In this document: positions 12,080-23,499 of the stretch, piece after piece
How positions within the stretch are numbered: position 1 is the first letter of the stretch
Layout: every line of letters begins with the position of its first letter
Assembly: GCF_040869045.1 (NCBI RefSeq)
Contig: NC_090320.1
Span: 242,854,978 to 242,918,977 of the forward strand
DNA length: 64,000 nt
Direction of reading: 5' to 3'
From: Eurosta solidaginis
Lineage: Eukaryota; Arthropoda; Insecta; Diptera; Tephritidae
The notes under the pieces: model-generated
The model's input: only the letters and a program-made list of their open reading frames with translations
Told to the model about the DNA's origin: nothing
Databases searched by the model: none
Made by a program: the position numbers and the translations under genes

Positions 12080-12930
12080 AAAGGATTTCAAGCAACCAGA
12101 TTGTTGAGGAAGTTATTGACTTAGGACAATATTCGACCAGGCATACAAGAAATGCCGGCAATCCAGGACTTAAAAATCATAAGGAATAACACAGTTTTCC
12201 TGAGGGACAAATTGGTGAAAAATTATATAATCTTACTCGAGTAGACAAATTTAATTGTAATAAAATGGTACCCACGTTCTCTAAGATCTAATAATTGCGC
12301 AATCCCAAGAGGTTGGGATAAAAATAAAAATAATTCTTCATTAATATCATGATGATTCTGTCTTGGTGGCCGCCGCAGAAATCGCATGACATATAAGATA
12401 AAAAAAATATACTGCTGGAAAATAGCAAAAATATGAAAAATATGAAAAGAAAATTCAAGGATAGACAAATTTTTGCATCCACTGTACCTTCCTTCCGCTC
12501 ACTAGCCGAACTACTACTTCTAGTACATAACTACCTTACTCTTCCATCAATTACACCCCCAAATTCAATGTATAAGTAATAAAAAATTTCTCACTTTATA
12601 TGTTCTTAGCTTAATAGAAATTAATAAACAATGAAAAGCGTTATTTAATAAAAATAGTCAAATATTTCATGTTTATACAAGTAGTTACAGATTTAACTAA
12701 ATAAAATGAAAAAAAAAAGTTTTTATTTTTAGGAATTTATTTAATAGGAATAATATGCGGATTTAGTTTAGGGAAATAAAATAAATACAAACATTTACTG
12801 GTTTTGGTCCTAATTTTACATAATAGGAAAAATATTTTTACTTTAGCCCCTGGTAGAATAGAAAATACTAATAGGAAAAATATTTTTACTTCAGCCCCCA
12901 GTAGATTAGAAAATGGTAATAGGAAAATAC
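12080..12930 (+). pseudogene. Decayed Ty3/gypsy pol fragment (integrase region)
   Basis: 12107-12300 aligns clearly with the complement of 39230-39430; for example both carry GACYTAGGACAAT followed by CCAG and, later, CTCGAGTA.ACAAATTTAA. 12330-12490 continues into an integrase zinc-finger remnant (the GGTGGCCGCCGC region and TATACTGCTGGAAAA, compare a GGH...YYW pattern). The core of integrase is deleted. 12815-12914 holds two tandem copies (about 49 bp) of a piece resembling the pol C-terminus (APGRIEN and APSRLEN). Frameshifts and stops throughout make it non-functional. It is the same family as the minus-strand remnant at 38190-39440. Confidence 0.6.
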
Positions 12931-15254
12931 CAATATAAACAAAAGGAATCTGCTATTAACTTACATAATTTAACAAAGAAAAAAAGTTTCAACAAAAACA
13001 TTTCACTTTACTCACCAAACAAAAACCAGCACCATAGATACATAAGTAAAGAAAACGTAAACAAACAAAAACAAAAAAAAGAAATTAAAAATTCAAATTG
13101 GTATCAAAAGTTACCATTAATTCACAATCGTTAATTTGTAAATACAAGCCGATTTTTAGGTGAGTCGACGCACTTAAAGGTCGGCTGTGCAAAACGAATT
13201 TTAATATGTAACATTACTCATCATAATAAATATACAAAAAAAAAGAATAACAAAAGTCAGCATATTATGAAAAAAAGCGAGAGTCAGCATAACGGGCACT
13301 GTATGTAAAGCAAATGCAAACGAATAAAAGCAACAAGAAAACACATAAATAAAAAATTCACTACTTATAATATCAAGTTATCACTATGACATAAAGTACA
13401 ACTGAATGCAAAAGATTGAAATTTTGTAACACGCAACCAAGTTGACTGGGTCATTTAACGTAAAATGAAACAACACGGCACACTTATAACAGCGAATTAG
13501 AATGATCGTGTATAATTAAGCACTAAATTATAAACGCTCACTCTTGAAAGGCGGATGGTGTAGTGTTGCGTGGAGTTCACCTCACTTCGAATGCACTTAA
13601 CGTTGCAAATATACATACAAACAAACGTTCATATTTAACTGACCCAGATAACCACCATGAGTTCATTCGCATTTGCCAAATCCCCAATATATTGATTCGT
13701 CATACCAACCAGCTTACGCGCGGATCATATTGACAATATGAAGGCCAATACAATAATTTGCTGACAAACCATTATTCATTATTAAGTCATGAACTTTTAG
13801 TATGTAAACATTCGTGTAAGTATGTATGTGTAGGTTAAGAACTTTTATATACATAGATGTGGATTTCGTCAATAAATAACAATCGCATTTTAACGCTATA
13901 CATCGGCGTTTCAATAAACCTTTCGTTTCACATTTATTACACTGGGTATGTAATGCTCGATTTCACCAGAACTTAGACTTCCTTACATTTTTATTTTATA
14001 TTTATCTTAAAAATCGCTTAGGTATGTACATCTGTTCACTATATATTTCATATCTTATACAGCCGATTATTTGGAGATTACGAATGGGATAAGATTATTG
14101 TTCAGCCCCATTCACGAAAGGTATGAAGTCTTCGGCAGTGCCCATGAGTGCAGTTCCATCTTTACTTGTTTAGTGTTAATTAATTTAATTATATTCTTAT
14201 TTCCTGTATATTAGGTCGGTTGAAAGTTTGTCCGCATTTTCAATACAAATCTCGCAATCGATTTCTCATTGAGCTACAAACTTGAAATTTTACAGATAGG
14301 TTAAGACACTGAGACAATGCAACAAAATTAGAAAAAAAAAATCGGTTAGGTGGCACACGGTTCGAAATATTTAGATAAGAAATTGGAAATTTGGAATTTT
14401 GGGATCGGTTTTTAAGTAACTTCTCTGTGAGCTAAAGATTTGAGATTTCAAAATTGGAGCAGAGGCCGACGACAGCATGAAATATATTACAAAAAGTTTG
14501 GCTAGGGCGTGCACGGATTGAGATATTTAGAAAAATCTCACGGAAGGAGGTAATCTTACAATCGATTTTTATACTGTGTTGGACTGACACAGTTCACAAA
14601 ATGCAAGGGTGTACGGTTGATAACGCAGTGACGAATGTTGGATCTGGACTTTTCGCAAAAGGCCTGGCCTACGTAGCATTGAACCGAGTAAAATCTTTGA
14701 ATAAACTTTTTTTATTTTCTTTTTATTGTAATATTGACTTCGCCTTCTTGGTTTATTGCATCGTGACCTAAACGAAATTTTCGCTGTCACTTATTCTTTC
14801 AGTATTTTGCTCTGCATTGATTTGAAATATAGATGAGGGCATGTTTTCCTCCAAATGCCAGTCAAATAGTATGCTCATATTTTGCTCATTTTCACTATTT
14901 AACTTTTTTTATAAATTTTCACTTACAACTTTTAATTATTAGAAATGAAAAAGTGATTTTGCAACTAATAATATTTTATCCTTAAAATTTAAGGATTCAT
15001 GAGCTTAACACCGGATTATAAGAACTGAATATTCAGTTATTATGTTTGTTTAAGAGAAACTGAAAAGAAAGAAACATTTACAGTCATATTGCGATGGTAC
15101 CACTTCGAAAACCGCCACGTAATCATCATCAGGCAATTTCGTAATGTTTCGAAGGTTTCGCGGAGATTCGAAACGCGAATTAAGTAGCCTTAACCACTAG
15201 GCATCCTTTTTGTATTTGTTTTCTTGCTTATTTCAGTTTATCTCATTTTCATAC
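12931..15254. other. No recognised gene
   Basis: Probably partly gypsy 3' sequence up to about 13450 (A-rich, short open frames). The remainder shows no protein I recognise. 14215-14540 has low-complexity repeats resembling degraded non-coding transposon sequence. The minus-strand frame at 14569-14790 is basic and low in complexity, and I do not believe it is a gene. Confidence 0.45.
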
Positions 15255-15361
15255 TAGGTTAGGCTAGGTTGAACTGGCCGGTCCATGAGGACCTTACATA
15301 GACTGATTGAGCCCGCAGTGTTACCAGAATTTTGTTTTAACGACCAATCTGAAAAACCCTA

Positions 15362-18300
15362 TCAAAAACCAGGACCTATATAATAAAATAACTCCATCCT
15401 TTTGGCAAATACTAGAAGCTTCCTAGGACTTAAGCCACTTGCTTCTTCTAGATCTGACAGCTGTATCACTCCTAATAGCTGGAGGCTTAGCCTGGCAAGT
15501 GCAGGGCACGAGCAAAGAACGTGCTCGAACGTTTCCTCCTCCAACCCGCACTTCCTACATCTGCTATCACTGACCAAGCCTAATTTAAAGGCATGTGATG
15601 CCAGAGTGCAGTGTCCAGTCAGAATACCCGTGATGAGTCTACAGTCCTATCTTTTTAATGATAGAAGCAACTTTGTTAGTATAAGGTTGTAAGACCTACA
15701 CATCATCTTCGAACTTTACAGCCCCGCGCTTGAACCCACGCCTTTCCTGCTTGGTCGATCATGTGCACCTCTCGCCTTCGCTTAATCTCGCCCAGTATAA
15801 TTGGGACGTCTACGGAGCAAGCTTCAAGAGATGTGCCCCTTTTAGCTAGTTCGTCCGCTTTTTCATTCCCATCTATTCCCATATGCCCTGGGACCCAATA
15901 TAGATGTATGCTTCTCCCTGTCCCGATTCTCTCCAGAGACTGCTTACACTCTAATACGCATTTAAATGCTGTGCTATGCTAGATTATTGCCTTATCTCCG
16001 GATTCTTATTTCCGGATCAGCACAGTATACCACAGACCCTACTCCTTCCAATACTTTGGAACCATCTGTCGCCTCGTCCGCCATTTGCGCACCCTTGCGC
16101 CAACCGTCCAACTTTATTGGGGCACCGAGCCTGGTTGCGGTTGTTAAAGCTATGCTACCAGGTCTACAGGTGGAATGCGCAGAACGGCATACAGTGCACC
16201 CGTCGGGGTTGTTTTCAGGCCTCCCGTAATGCTAAGCATCAATAGTCTGCATACCCCCTCTAATTTTTTGAGGTATGTGGTTTTTTGTGTGGCTTTCCAC
16301 CAAACAAGAACTCCATAGTATAGAATAGGGCTTACAATCGCTGTAAAAAGCCAATGAGAAAGAGAGGGCGATAAGCCCCACGTACACCCCAGCATTCTTT
16401 TACATGCATAGAGTGCCGTTGAGGCCTTCTTGACCCTCTCCTCCACGTTGAGCTTCCATGACAGCTTACTGTCTAGGATGATTCCTAGATATTTTGTGCA
16501 AGGTTTCTCCTGTAAGGTCACCCCTCCTAACTTAGGCCGGTCCAATTTGGGACCTTGTACCTCTTTGTAAACAAGACCATATCCGTCTTCTCCGCTTTGA
16601 CTTTCAACCCGACATTAGATGCCCAGGTATGAATATCCCGAAGCGCCCGATCCATCAAAGAATAAATCGTTGGAAAGCACTTTCCACTTACGACAATTGC
16701 AACGTCATCTACGTAAGCTGTAAGTTTTACGAGTCCCTCATCGAATTGCCTGAGCAATTGGTTGATGACCAGTGTCCACAGCAGAGGTGATAGCACCCCT
16801 CCCTGCGGCGTGCCCCTGTCCACTGATTTCGTGGCCTCGTACAATCCCCATTGTGATGTAATCTTCCTGCAATTTAGCATGCAGCCGATCCATCTCATTA
16901 AGGCGTGATGTACTTTAATGTAATTAAGACCATCCATAATGGCCCATTTGGAAACATTATTGAAAGGCCCGGCAATGTCCAAGAATACTCCTAGAGCATA
17001 CTCCCTATATTCCAGGTGTATAATTTTAATGCACTAGGCCCTTTATTTAAGTATTTGTAGATCTGTTTATAACTCACTCACCATTACAAAATTTTTTAAA
17101 ATATAAACAAAGTTATAAATGGAATCAATCTAACTAAATATATGTAAAACTGCGCGACGGCGGTAAGTTAAAACGGGCGATAAAAGAGCGGGCGTTGCGA
17201 TGCGGTCACGAAACGATGCGTTTGCTTGGGTAGTTAATGATAAACTGAAAAACAATGAGAGTGCGAGCCGTGGTGGCTGGCAAGCCACAGCTGAGCTGCA
17301 CTGCCTGCGCTTGGCCGCACTGGCCGGGTGTTGCCAGACGGAGGGGGGCGGACTTAGTCCGAAAATTGGATCATGTCTTCAACACCAGGGATTTCTCTAT
17401 GCTTATTACCACCCTATGCAATGCGGTATGTACCGACTTGCCTTTGGTGTACGCATGCTGTGTTGTGGAGAGCAGCTTTTAATCCACGTTGGAATATATG
17501 TACACATCTATCAGCCTCTCATCGGTTTTGAGCAGAAATGATGTTAAGCTAATGGGTCTATAGTCTTTGGGATACATGTGACCGATCTTCCCCGCCATTG
17601 GTAGGAAAGCTACACGAGCAGTTCTCCAAGAGTGCAGTACATGATTCAGCCTCAATATACCGTCTGGGCCCGGCGATTTAAACTTAGAAAACGTTTTCAC
17701 TGCCCATTAGATCTTGGTATCGGTCACCAAGCCCGGCACTACCCGCTCCGTGATCGAAGTGTGAGTGATGTCTGCTGGCTGCTCTAAACCGTCTTCCGAT
17801 GGGATATGTGTGTCGAGAAGCACCTCAAGGGATTCCTCACTATTACGTGACCATTCCCCGTTCTCTTTCTTTATTAGTCCCTGGACTAGGTTTCCTTTTG
17901 CTAGGACTTTTTTCAACCGTGCTGTTTCGCTGGAGCACTCTATGTCCGTACAGAAACTTTTCCATGAGATACTCTTCGCCCTGGAAATTTCACGCTTGTA
18001 GATGCTCAGTAGATCCCTGTACTCGTCCCGATACGCTTCGCTTACCGCGGTCTTTGCGAGCTTAAATATTTCTTTTACTTGTCCCACCAGACTCAGCTCG
18101 TTGCTCCACCATGACGGCTTTGCTTTTCCTCTGAATCTTCTTAGAGGGCAAGCTTTGTTATACGCAGTCATAAGCGTCCTTGTTAGGAATTCATTCGGCT
18201 CCTCCAGTTCATCCACATTGGCAACCTTTTTGGGTTATCCCAGTTTTGTTTCTACATGTTTTTGGAATTTAGTCCAGTTCATTGACCTAGGGTTTCTAAA

Positions 18301-19064
18301 GGTTCCTCCCTGCTCTACCCTCTTTAGGGGGATGCTGAAGCTGATATACGCATGGTCGGAGAAGGATGGTCTATCAAGAACCATCCAATCATACCTTGAT
18401 ATATTACGCTCGGAGCTCAATGTAATATCTAGAGCATTGCTGGATGTTAGACCAATGTATGTTGGGACATTTCCCCTGTTGGCTATCTGCAAATTGGTTT
18501 GCAGGATGTAACAAAATAGAGATTCGCCTCTCTCGTTCGTATCTACTCCTCCCCACGCATTGTGGTGCGCATTTGCATCTCCGCCTATGACCAACCGCCC
18601 TTTGCGCCCTTCTTCCTGTACTAGCCTTTTGCACTCCCTCGGTGGAACCTCCGCAGCATGGGCCATGTAGCAGGACGCCAGGATAAATGTCTGCTTATTC
18701 TTTTGCTCACGTCCACCGCTACGAGGTCCTCAGTGGTGTAATTAGGCAGCATATATGAATGCAGCTGTTTCCTTACCATTACTACAGCTCGCACCCGTCC
18801 TTGCGCCTGCGCGTAGTAAACGCCAAACCCGCGCGAGCTAAGTCCAGAAATCTTTCCTCCCGATGAGAGCCACGGCTTCTGGATCAGCGCCTCGTCAAAC
18901 GAACCCTCCTCAAGGGTTAGGAGGAGTTCGCTCGACGCCACTTTACTATTTTGGAGGTTTATCTGTAGGACTCGCAGCACCATTGGGCTGTTTGTCCCCC
19001 TGCAGCACCTTCGTCGTGACGTCGTCGTCCTCCCCTTGCCCTTTTGGTTTAGAGTATTCGACAC
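15362..19064 (-). pseudogene. LINE ORF2: endonuclease, reverse transcriptase, RNase H (disrupted)
   Basis: Segments in order on the minus strand: 19064-18621 endonuclease N-terminus (LRVLQINLQNSKVASSELLL); 18666-18235 its C-terminal part (GGDANAHHNAWGG, FSDHAYISF); 18216-17707 linker; 17700-17479 early RT (KSPGPDGI, YPKDYRPISLTS); 16982-16527 RT palm (DRGTPQGGVLSPLLW, TAYVDDVAIV); 16545-16150 thumb (YLGIILDSKLSWK); then RNase H remnants with DGSKVLEG and GIDGNEKADE; and 15577-15362 a CCHC-type tail (CRKCGLEEETFEHVLCSC). It is broken by several frameshifts, the solo LTR at 17017-17384, and loss of about 170 bp of RNase H near 16000 relative to copy 2. It would act in target-primed reverse transcription but is dead. 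Confidence 0.8.
17017..17384. mobile_element. Solo LTR inserted in the LINE
   Basis: 368 bp beginning TG and ending CA, flanked by a 5-bp duplication CCAGG (17012-17016 and 17385-17389). The related LINE copy at 39748-43466 is uninterrupted at the matching place (about 41480), which confirms an insertion. No internal gag or pol is present, so it is a solo LTR left by recombination, or a very small LTR element. Confidence 0.75.
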
Positions 19065-19266
19065 CCCCTTCAGCCTCTCGTAACTGTTGTGCCGGGTGTT
19101 CTTCTGTGCGAGTCACAGCACCATTTGGCGTTTGGTCCTCTTCTAACACCTTCGTGGTGACGTCAGGGACATAAACCTGTCTTTTTTCCCTTAGGATTTT
19201 GAGGTCCTTTTCGACCTCTAGCGTGTTAGGATTTTTATCCTCGGGACTCCTTTTCCTCAGTCGCAT
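18946..19266 (-). pseudogene. In-frame continuation of LINE ORF1
   Basis: 106 codons directly after the ORF1 stop and in the same frame: charged, glutamate-rich, with two copies of a DVTTKVL...D..PNGA unit. It overlaps the start of ORF2 in another frame. The second copy begins inside this overlap (39748). I infer that intact relatives may have a longer ORF1, with the TAA at 19267-19269 either a mutation or a regulated stop. Confidence 0.5.
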
Positions 19267-20277
19267 TTAAATTTTGCCAGTGCCAAAGGACATTTTGCCA
19301 AGCTGCGTGTACAAAATATCCTCCGCCTGCTTGTTTATTTGGAAGATGTAGAACTGACCTTCCGCGGTAGGTCGAGATACAGTAAGTACCTTCCAATTCT
19401 GTGCCGGTATGTTCGGATTCTGATTCTGCCGAAGTCTCAGTGTATCCTCCGACTTCATCACGCATGGTATCCATACCTTAACTCTTGGTACCGTGGGGAT
19501 TTGCGCTTTATCCACCACCTCAAACCGCGCGTTCGTGCCTTGCTTTTGGATGTTTGGAACCACTTCCTCCAGCCACCGCAAGCTCGCGATATTGTCGCAC
19601 GCTATCATCTTCACACCATTATACCATCCCCCCGAATCAAAGGTTGGAAGGGGCTTATTTGGTAGTTCCCGCATTATCCTAAGCATTAAGCTAATAAGTT
19701 CCCTTTCTACAGATCTCCACCTTTCAGTAGTCATCTGTCCGAAAGGACTGCTACGATCAACCAGCGCCACAGTCAGTGACTGCTGTGCCACATCACTCAT
19801 CTTCTCGGGACAAGCCGGAGGCTTAGTGTTATCGCCCTTTGGCACCTCCGAGAAAGCCGGAGCCTTAACCTTTAGCACCTCCGAGAAAGCCGAAGTCTTA
19901 GCGTTATCTCCCTTTGGCTTATCTCCTACTTCCGTAGTTGGAACTTCCCTCTGACTCGCAGCTTTCGAGGTAGTTGCTACCTCGCTATTGGGGCCCATCT
20001 GTCTTACAGCTTTCAGCCTACTTGTCTTGTCTATGCGACTGCCCTGCCTCGCGGCTCTAGGACTGGGTCCTTTCTGCCTCTTGAAAGCAGGCTTGTCGCC
20101 TTCCGCCGAACGTTGCCTCTTCATTCTGCCATTCGACGCTTCTTCCTCCTCGTACCGGTTGCAGAACCGAGGGTATCTCGCAGCAAACCTTTTGAATTGC
20201 CTTCTACCTACTTCTACCGGCTGGACCCATTCAAAGCGCTCGATCTCCACTTCTGTTGGGTCGACCACTGCTCCCAA
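19267..20277 (-). CDS. LINE ORF1 protein (DUF4780-like)
   Basis: 336 residues. The N-terminal half is basic and low in complexity (RMKRQRSAEGDKPAFKRQ), with an AFSEV..VK-type repeat around residues 130-150. The C-terminal half (from about residue 165) reads ALVDRSSPFGQMTTERW, then LPTFDSGGWYNGVKMIACDN, ASLRWLEEVV and VKVWIPCVM. This resembles the DUF4780-type domain I associate with ORF1 of insect LINEs, probably binding element RNA for particle assembly. The frame is open throughout but ends at TAA (19267-19269), and the same frame continues immediately with an ATG at 19266. So this is either a premature stop or a natural boundary. No zinc knuckle is visible before the stop. Confidence 0.7.
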   Translation of the reverse strand: MGAVVDPTEVEIERFEWVQPVEVGRRQFKRFAARYPRFCNRYEEEEASNGRMKRQRSAEGDKPAFKRQKGPSPRAARQGSRIDKTSRLKAVRQMGPNSEVATTSKAASQREVPTTEVGDKPKGDNAKTSAFSEVLKVKAPAFSEVPKGDNTKPPACPEKMSDVAQQSLTVALVDRSSPFGQMTTERWRSVERELISLMLRIMRELPNKPLPTFDSGGWYNGVKMIACDNIASLRWLEEVVPNIQKQGTNARFEVVDKAQIPTVPRVKVWIPCVMKSEDTLRLRQNQNPNIPAQNWKVLTVSRPTAEGQFYIFQINKQAEDILYTQLGKMSFGTGKI

Positions 20278-20760
20278 GCGTTATACAATACTTCGTGCTG
20301 CACGATACTGCGAGAGGGCTCTTTTACTTCCACTGCTCCGTACCCTTCTCCACTCTTCTACTCCGTTTTCATTTGTGTGCTTCTCCAACAGGGAGTTCAT
20401 TGAATCAGCACTACTCTCTCCCCGAGTTGGCTTAATGCGTATTTGTCGTCCTTGGCTTCCTACTCAGTGCTCCTCTTATCATCGTCCTTATTACATACTT
20501 CCCGAGGTGGCTCGGTATAGGGAAGGCTCCGTTCGAATACAGCCGAATTTATCCCCTAGCTGCAAATCGTCCAATAGGCACGGTCCGCATAACACCCTGG
20601 CTTAGGGGGTTGGCAGTTCTTAGTCACCCACATCCCGCCGCCCTCCTATGAGGCGAAACGGGGTAGATGTCAGTCCTAAACAGCTCCGCCTCATAGTCGG
20701 GCGCTATGGAGTTCGGCTAAGCCCTCACACCAACGACAAGGTGCCTACCCTAGTCAGGGA

Positions 20761-22136
20761 ATTTTTATACTAACAACATAATTGAGACATTCTGTCTATA
20801 TATTAATTTGTGTGTTATGTAGATTTCTTTTTGTAAATTTCCTTTTTTAATTTCCGATGTTAACCTCATAAATTCTTAAATATTAAGTATAAATTGAACA
20901 CATACACCATCAAACAAAACAAACAAACTACCAATATTTTGGGAAAACTTTTGACTATTTTTCATACTTTTGTATAACACTAAGGAAGAGTGATCCTGTC
21001 CTATAAATTATCGATAACTCTGACAGCATCGCATTTCAAATGTTTCCCAAATAGTTCGCTAATCGAATTCTAACCAGTTCTCTAATCTACTTTTCGATTA
21101 GAAGTGCACTAGAGAACGTCAGATACTATGGCCTATGAAGGCCTTGGGCTAAAGTCCCTTGCAAAGCAACATCAACAACCTATCAATTGGAAAACAAGTT
21201 CTTGTAAGCGTGACTGCCCCTAAGCAATAGTTTTGCAAACACCCTGAGTGTATTTCTGTCGGCAATATACATCTGGGTTCCGTCCCTCCAATTTGTAGGA
21301 GAAATTAAAAACAAGCAGAACGGCAATTGGAAGCGAAGTTTAGGCTTAAATTTCCTTGGAAGTAAAACGCGAAAAGTTTTTTTTTTTTTAATAGAGGCAC
21401 CGCTTTCCGAGGGTTGTTCTTTAAAAGCTTGATCAGTGCGACATCCAGCGATACCTATTGCCAATGTAAAATACTATTTTGGTAAAATATCGCCACATCA
21501 AAGGCCCTGGAAAACTTGCCATATTCATAACGCCCAATTCGTAACCATATTTTTACTTAATCATTAATAAATGAATATTGGCATCGCTTATTGCTGCCTT
21601 AATATAAAAAATGTCATAACTTCATAAAAGATAAAATACGAAAAATTTCAAACAAAAAACTCAATCCCGAAATGTGAATAAATTCACCAACGCAAAGATT
21701 TATTTTTATTTAATTTATATTTATGTAACTAATTGGTTGGCTATGGTATCGTTATGACTAAGGCGTTAGTCTATGGTTTCAATAACGGAGCAAATTGACT
21801 TCAATAGAATTCGTTGGATCAGCTTTTTTAAACGCAGTTTGCCAGGAGCTTAAAGTAGGTTTGTTTTCATCTTATGATCTATTCATACACGAGGGAACTT
21901 TAAAAATCAAAGTTTGGTCTCACAACTTAATTCATTTACATGCGTCACACTTTCATTGCATTCAATAAAAAATATTTATTTTCATAATTATAACAATTTA
22001 TTTTTACATTATATGAGAAATAAATATAATCAATTTGACTGCTGAGCGGAATATCACCATATCTCTACTGCTTTTTCGAAAACGCCGTTTCGAAATTCGG
22101 CGCTCAGTCGAGTTAGGGTGATAATACAATCAACAG
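20761..22136. other. No recognised gene
   Basis: AT-rich. The minus-strand frame at 21183-21464 has no recognisable domain. TTTATTT on the plus strand near 21985-21995 could serve as a minus-strand poly(A) signal for the gene at 22137-22583. Confidence 0.5.
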
Positions 22137-22583
22137 TTAATTTATAGGAACACCCGCTTCTCTCAAAAATACTTGAATTTCTGGAACGTCCGAATCTACT
22201 ATTGGAACATTGCGAACTGGTGTTGTTTGTACTGCATCAAAGGGTGTAAGCAACTTAATAACAGCTACAGACCGTAGAGAAGAATGATGAATATCCTGCA
22301 CAGAGCGTTCTTGCGTTAGTTGATCAGTATTAACGGAGACATCCTGCGCACGTATATCCCTTGTGAAACGCACATTTGTAATCACCAAATCACAACTGAC
22401 TAAGTACCCAATGCCAAGATAACAGGCACGATGGAATATTTTTACTTCACCCTCAGGTGGGCGTTGCGGGCTTTCCTGTGTTGCTATATTTGTATTTTCG
22501 TTAACTCTAACAAATGCATGCGTATTGGTTAAAATGCAGATAAGCATAATAACCGGCAGCGCGAACTGATTTTGAAAATTCAT
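22137..22583 (-). CDS. Secreted serine-protease-homologue-like protein, short
   Basis: 148 residues from the ATG at 22583-22581. This start is preferred over the longer open frame to 22901 because it begins a clear signal peptide (MNFQNQFALPVIMLICILT) and a TATA box (TATAAATAG at 22656-22648) lies 65 bp upstream. The mature part has YLGIGYLVSCDLVITNVRF, VQDIHHSSLRSVAVIKLLTP and VRNVPIVDSDVPE. This spacing matches the N-terminal half of trypsin-like proteases (GG.L.S...VLTAAHC, ...DIALLKL..P, ...V.PI.L). The catalytic His region reads ITNVRF rather than TAAHC, and no C-terminal half with the Ser region follows. So this is at best a non-catalytic, half-length homologue. Product identity is inferred; the promoter and signal peptide make it the best host-gene candidate here. 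Confidence 0.55.
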   Translation of the reverse strand: MNFQNQFALPVIMLICILTNTHAFVRVNENTNIATQESPQRPPEGEVKIFHRACYLGIGYLVSCDLVITNVRFTRDIRAQDVSVNTDQLTQERSVQDIHHSSLRSVAVIKLLTPFDAVQTTPVRNVPIVDSDVPEIQVFLREAGVPIN

Positions 22584-22647
22584 TTCAACTTGAAACTTTT
22601 CTACCACTTTTAAAGAATAAAATACAGCGAGATTGATTTTGTGGGCG

Positions 22648-22656
22648 CTATTTATA
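22648..22656 (-). promoter_or_regulatory. TATA box upstream of the secreted protein gene
   Basis: TATAAATAG on the minus strand, 65 bp before the chosen ATG. With initiation about 25-30 bp downstream, the 5' UTR would be about 35-40 nt. Confidence 0.5.
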
Positions 22657-22789
22657 CCTAATTCAGTCGAGTAAATAAAAAATAAGATTCCAGGAGTTTT
22701 AAATAACAAAAGTACATCTAAATTTAAGATAAAGCTATACAAGGTAAATCTTATTATACTCAGCGTGCTTTTCACCCAGAGTGTATTAA

Positions 22790-23440
22790 TTTTAGTAACA
22801 TAAAGGGCATAAGAGAACTGAAATAAACATGAAAATGCTGAGGATGAAAAAAGGTACTGATTTAGCCATGTCCACCCCCGTCCGTCCATTTGTCGGTGCA
22901 CACGATAACTTAAGTTCCTTTGCGTTCATCTCCCACCGCTATTAAAAATGAGGGAAATCGGATGGTAACCACGCCCACTTTTTACATGTATAACATTTTG
23001 GAAAACACATAAAACCTGAATATTTAGAATGTTAAAATTTGATGTGTGAACTGATATTAAGACTCTTGATGTTTTTTGAAAATGAGCGTGGTACCGCCCC
23101 TTCTATGACCAAACAATTTTCTATGTTTCGGGAGCCATAACTCGAAGAAAAATTAACGGATCGTAATAACATTTGGTGCATATATTTTCCATATAGCAGG
23201 AAATATTTGTAGGAAAATTGGACGCTATCGGTTATAGACCACGCCCGCTTTTATATAAAAGATGTTTAAAATGGTCATACACTAGAATGCTATATCTTAG
23301 CGAAAAATCGTTTTGTATCACTTACCAAGATTTATTGTAAGAAGAAATTAGGAGACATTTTCTTTAATGTGCGGTGCCACGCCCCTATTCCGATAAAACA
23401 TTACAAAATATTTCTAGAGCCTCAATAAAAAAAAAAAAAA
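22790..23440 (-). repeat. Dispersed non-coding repeat (GGCGTGGTNNCGCCC family), copy A
   Basis: Contains 'catgtcca...cgtccgtccatttgtcgg', CGGATGGTAACCACGCCCAC and TTTCTATGTTTCGGGAGCCA. Relatives lie at 26300-26720, 39478-39745, 50052-50450 and 52650-53090. No coding capacity. Confidence 0.55.
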
Positions 23441-23499
23441 TAAATCCCTCGTAACAAAATTCGAAAAATGTATTTATCTGAAATGAACAGTACAATTCA

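Larger units (their letters stand above)
15255..20760 (-). mobile_element. LOA/R1-group non-LTR retrotransposon, copy 1
   Basis: Runs right to left: 5' leader (about 20760-20278), ORF1 (20277-19267 plus an extension), ORF2 (about 19064-15362), then a 3' UTR ending at 15255 in a TAGGTT-type tail. ORF2 has an apurinic endonuclease, reverse transcriptase, RNase H and a C-terminal zinc knuckle. Carrying RNase H fits the LOA branch better than typical R1. It is interrupted by a 368-bp LTR-like insertion at 17017-17384 and has a deletion in RNase H. Two relatives lie in the window: 39748-43466 (plus) and 36974-37265 (minus). Confidence 0.8.

Noticed and set aside
15402..20605. Plus-strand frames across the first LINE copy
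   Set aside because: Shadows of minus-strand ORF1/ORF2; the true domains read on the minus strand.
22584..22901. Longer 254-residue version of the secreted protein
   Set aside because: The extra N-terminus overlaps the TATA box and dispersed repeat sequence; the signal peptide begins at the internal Met.
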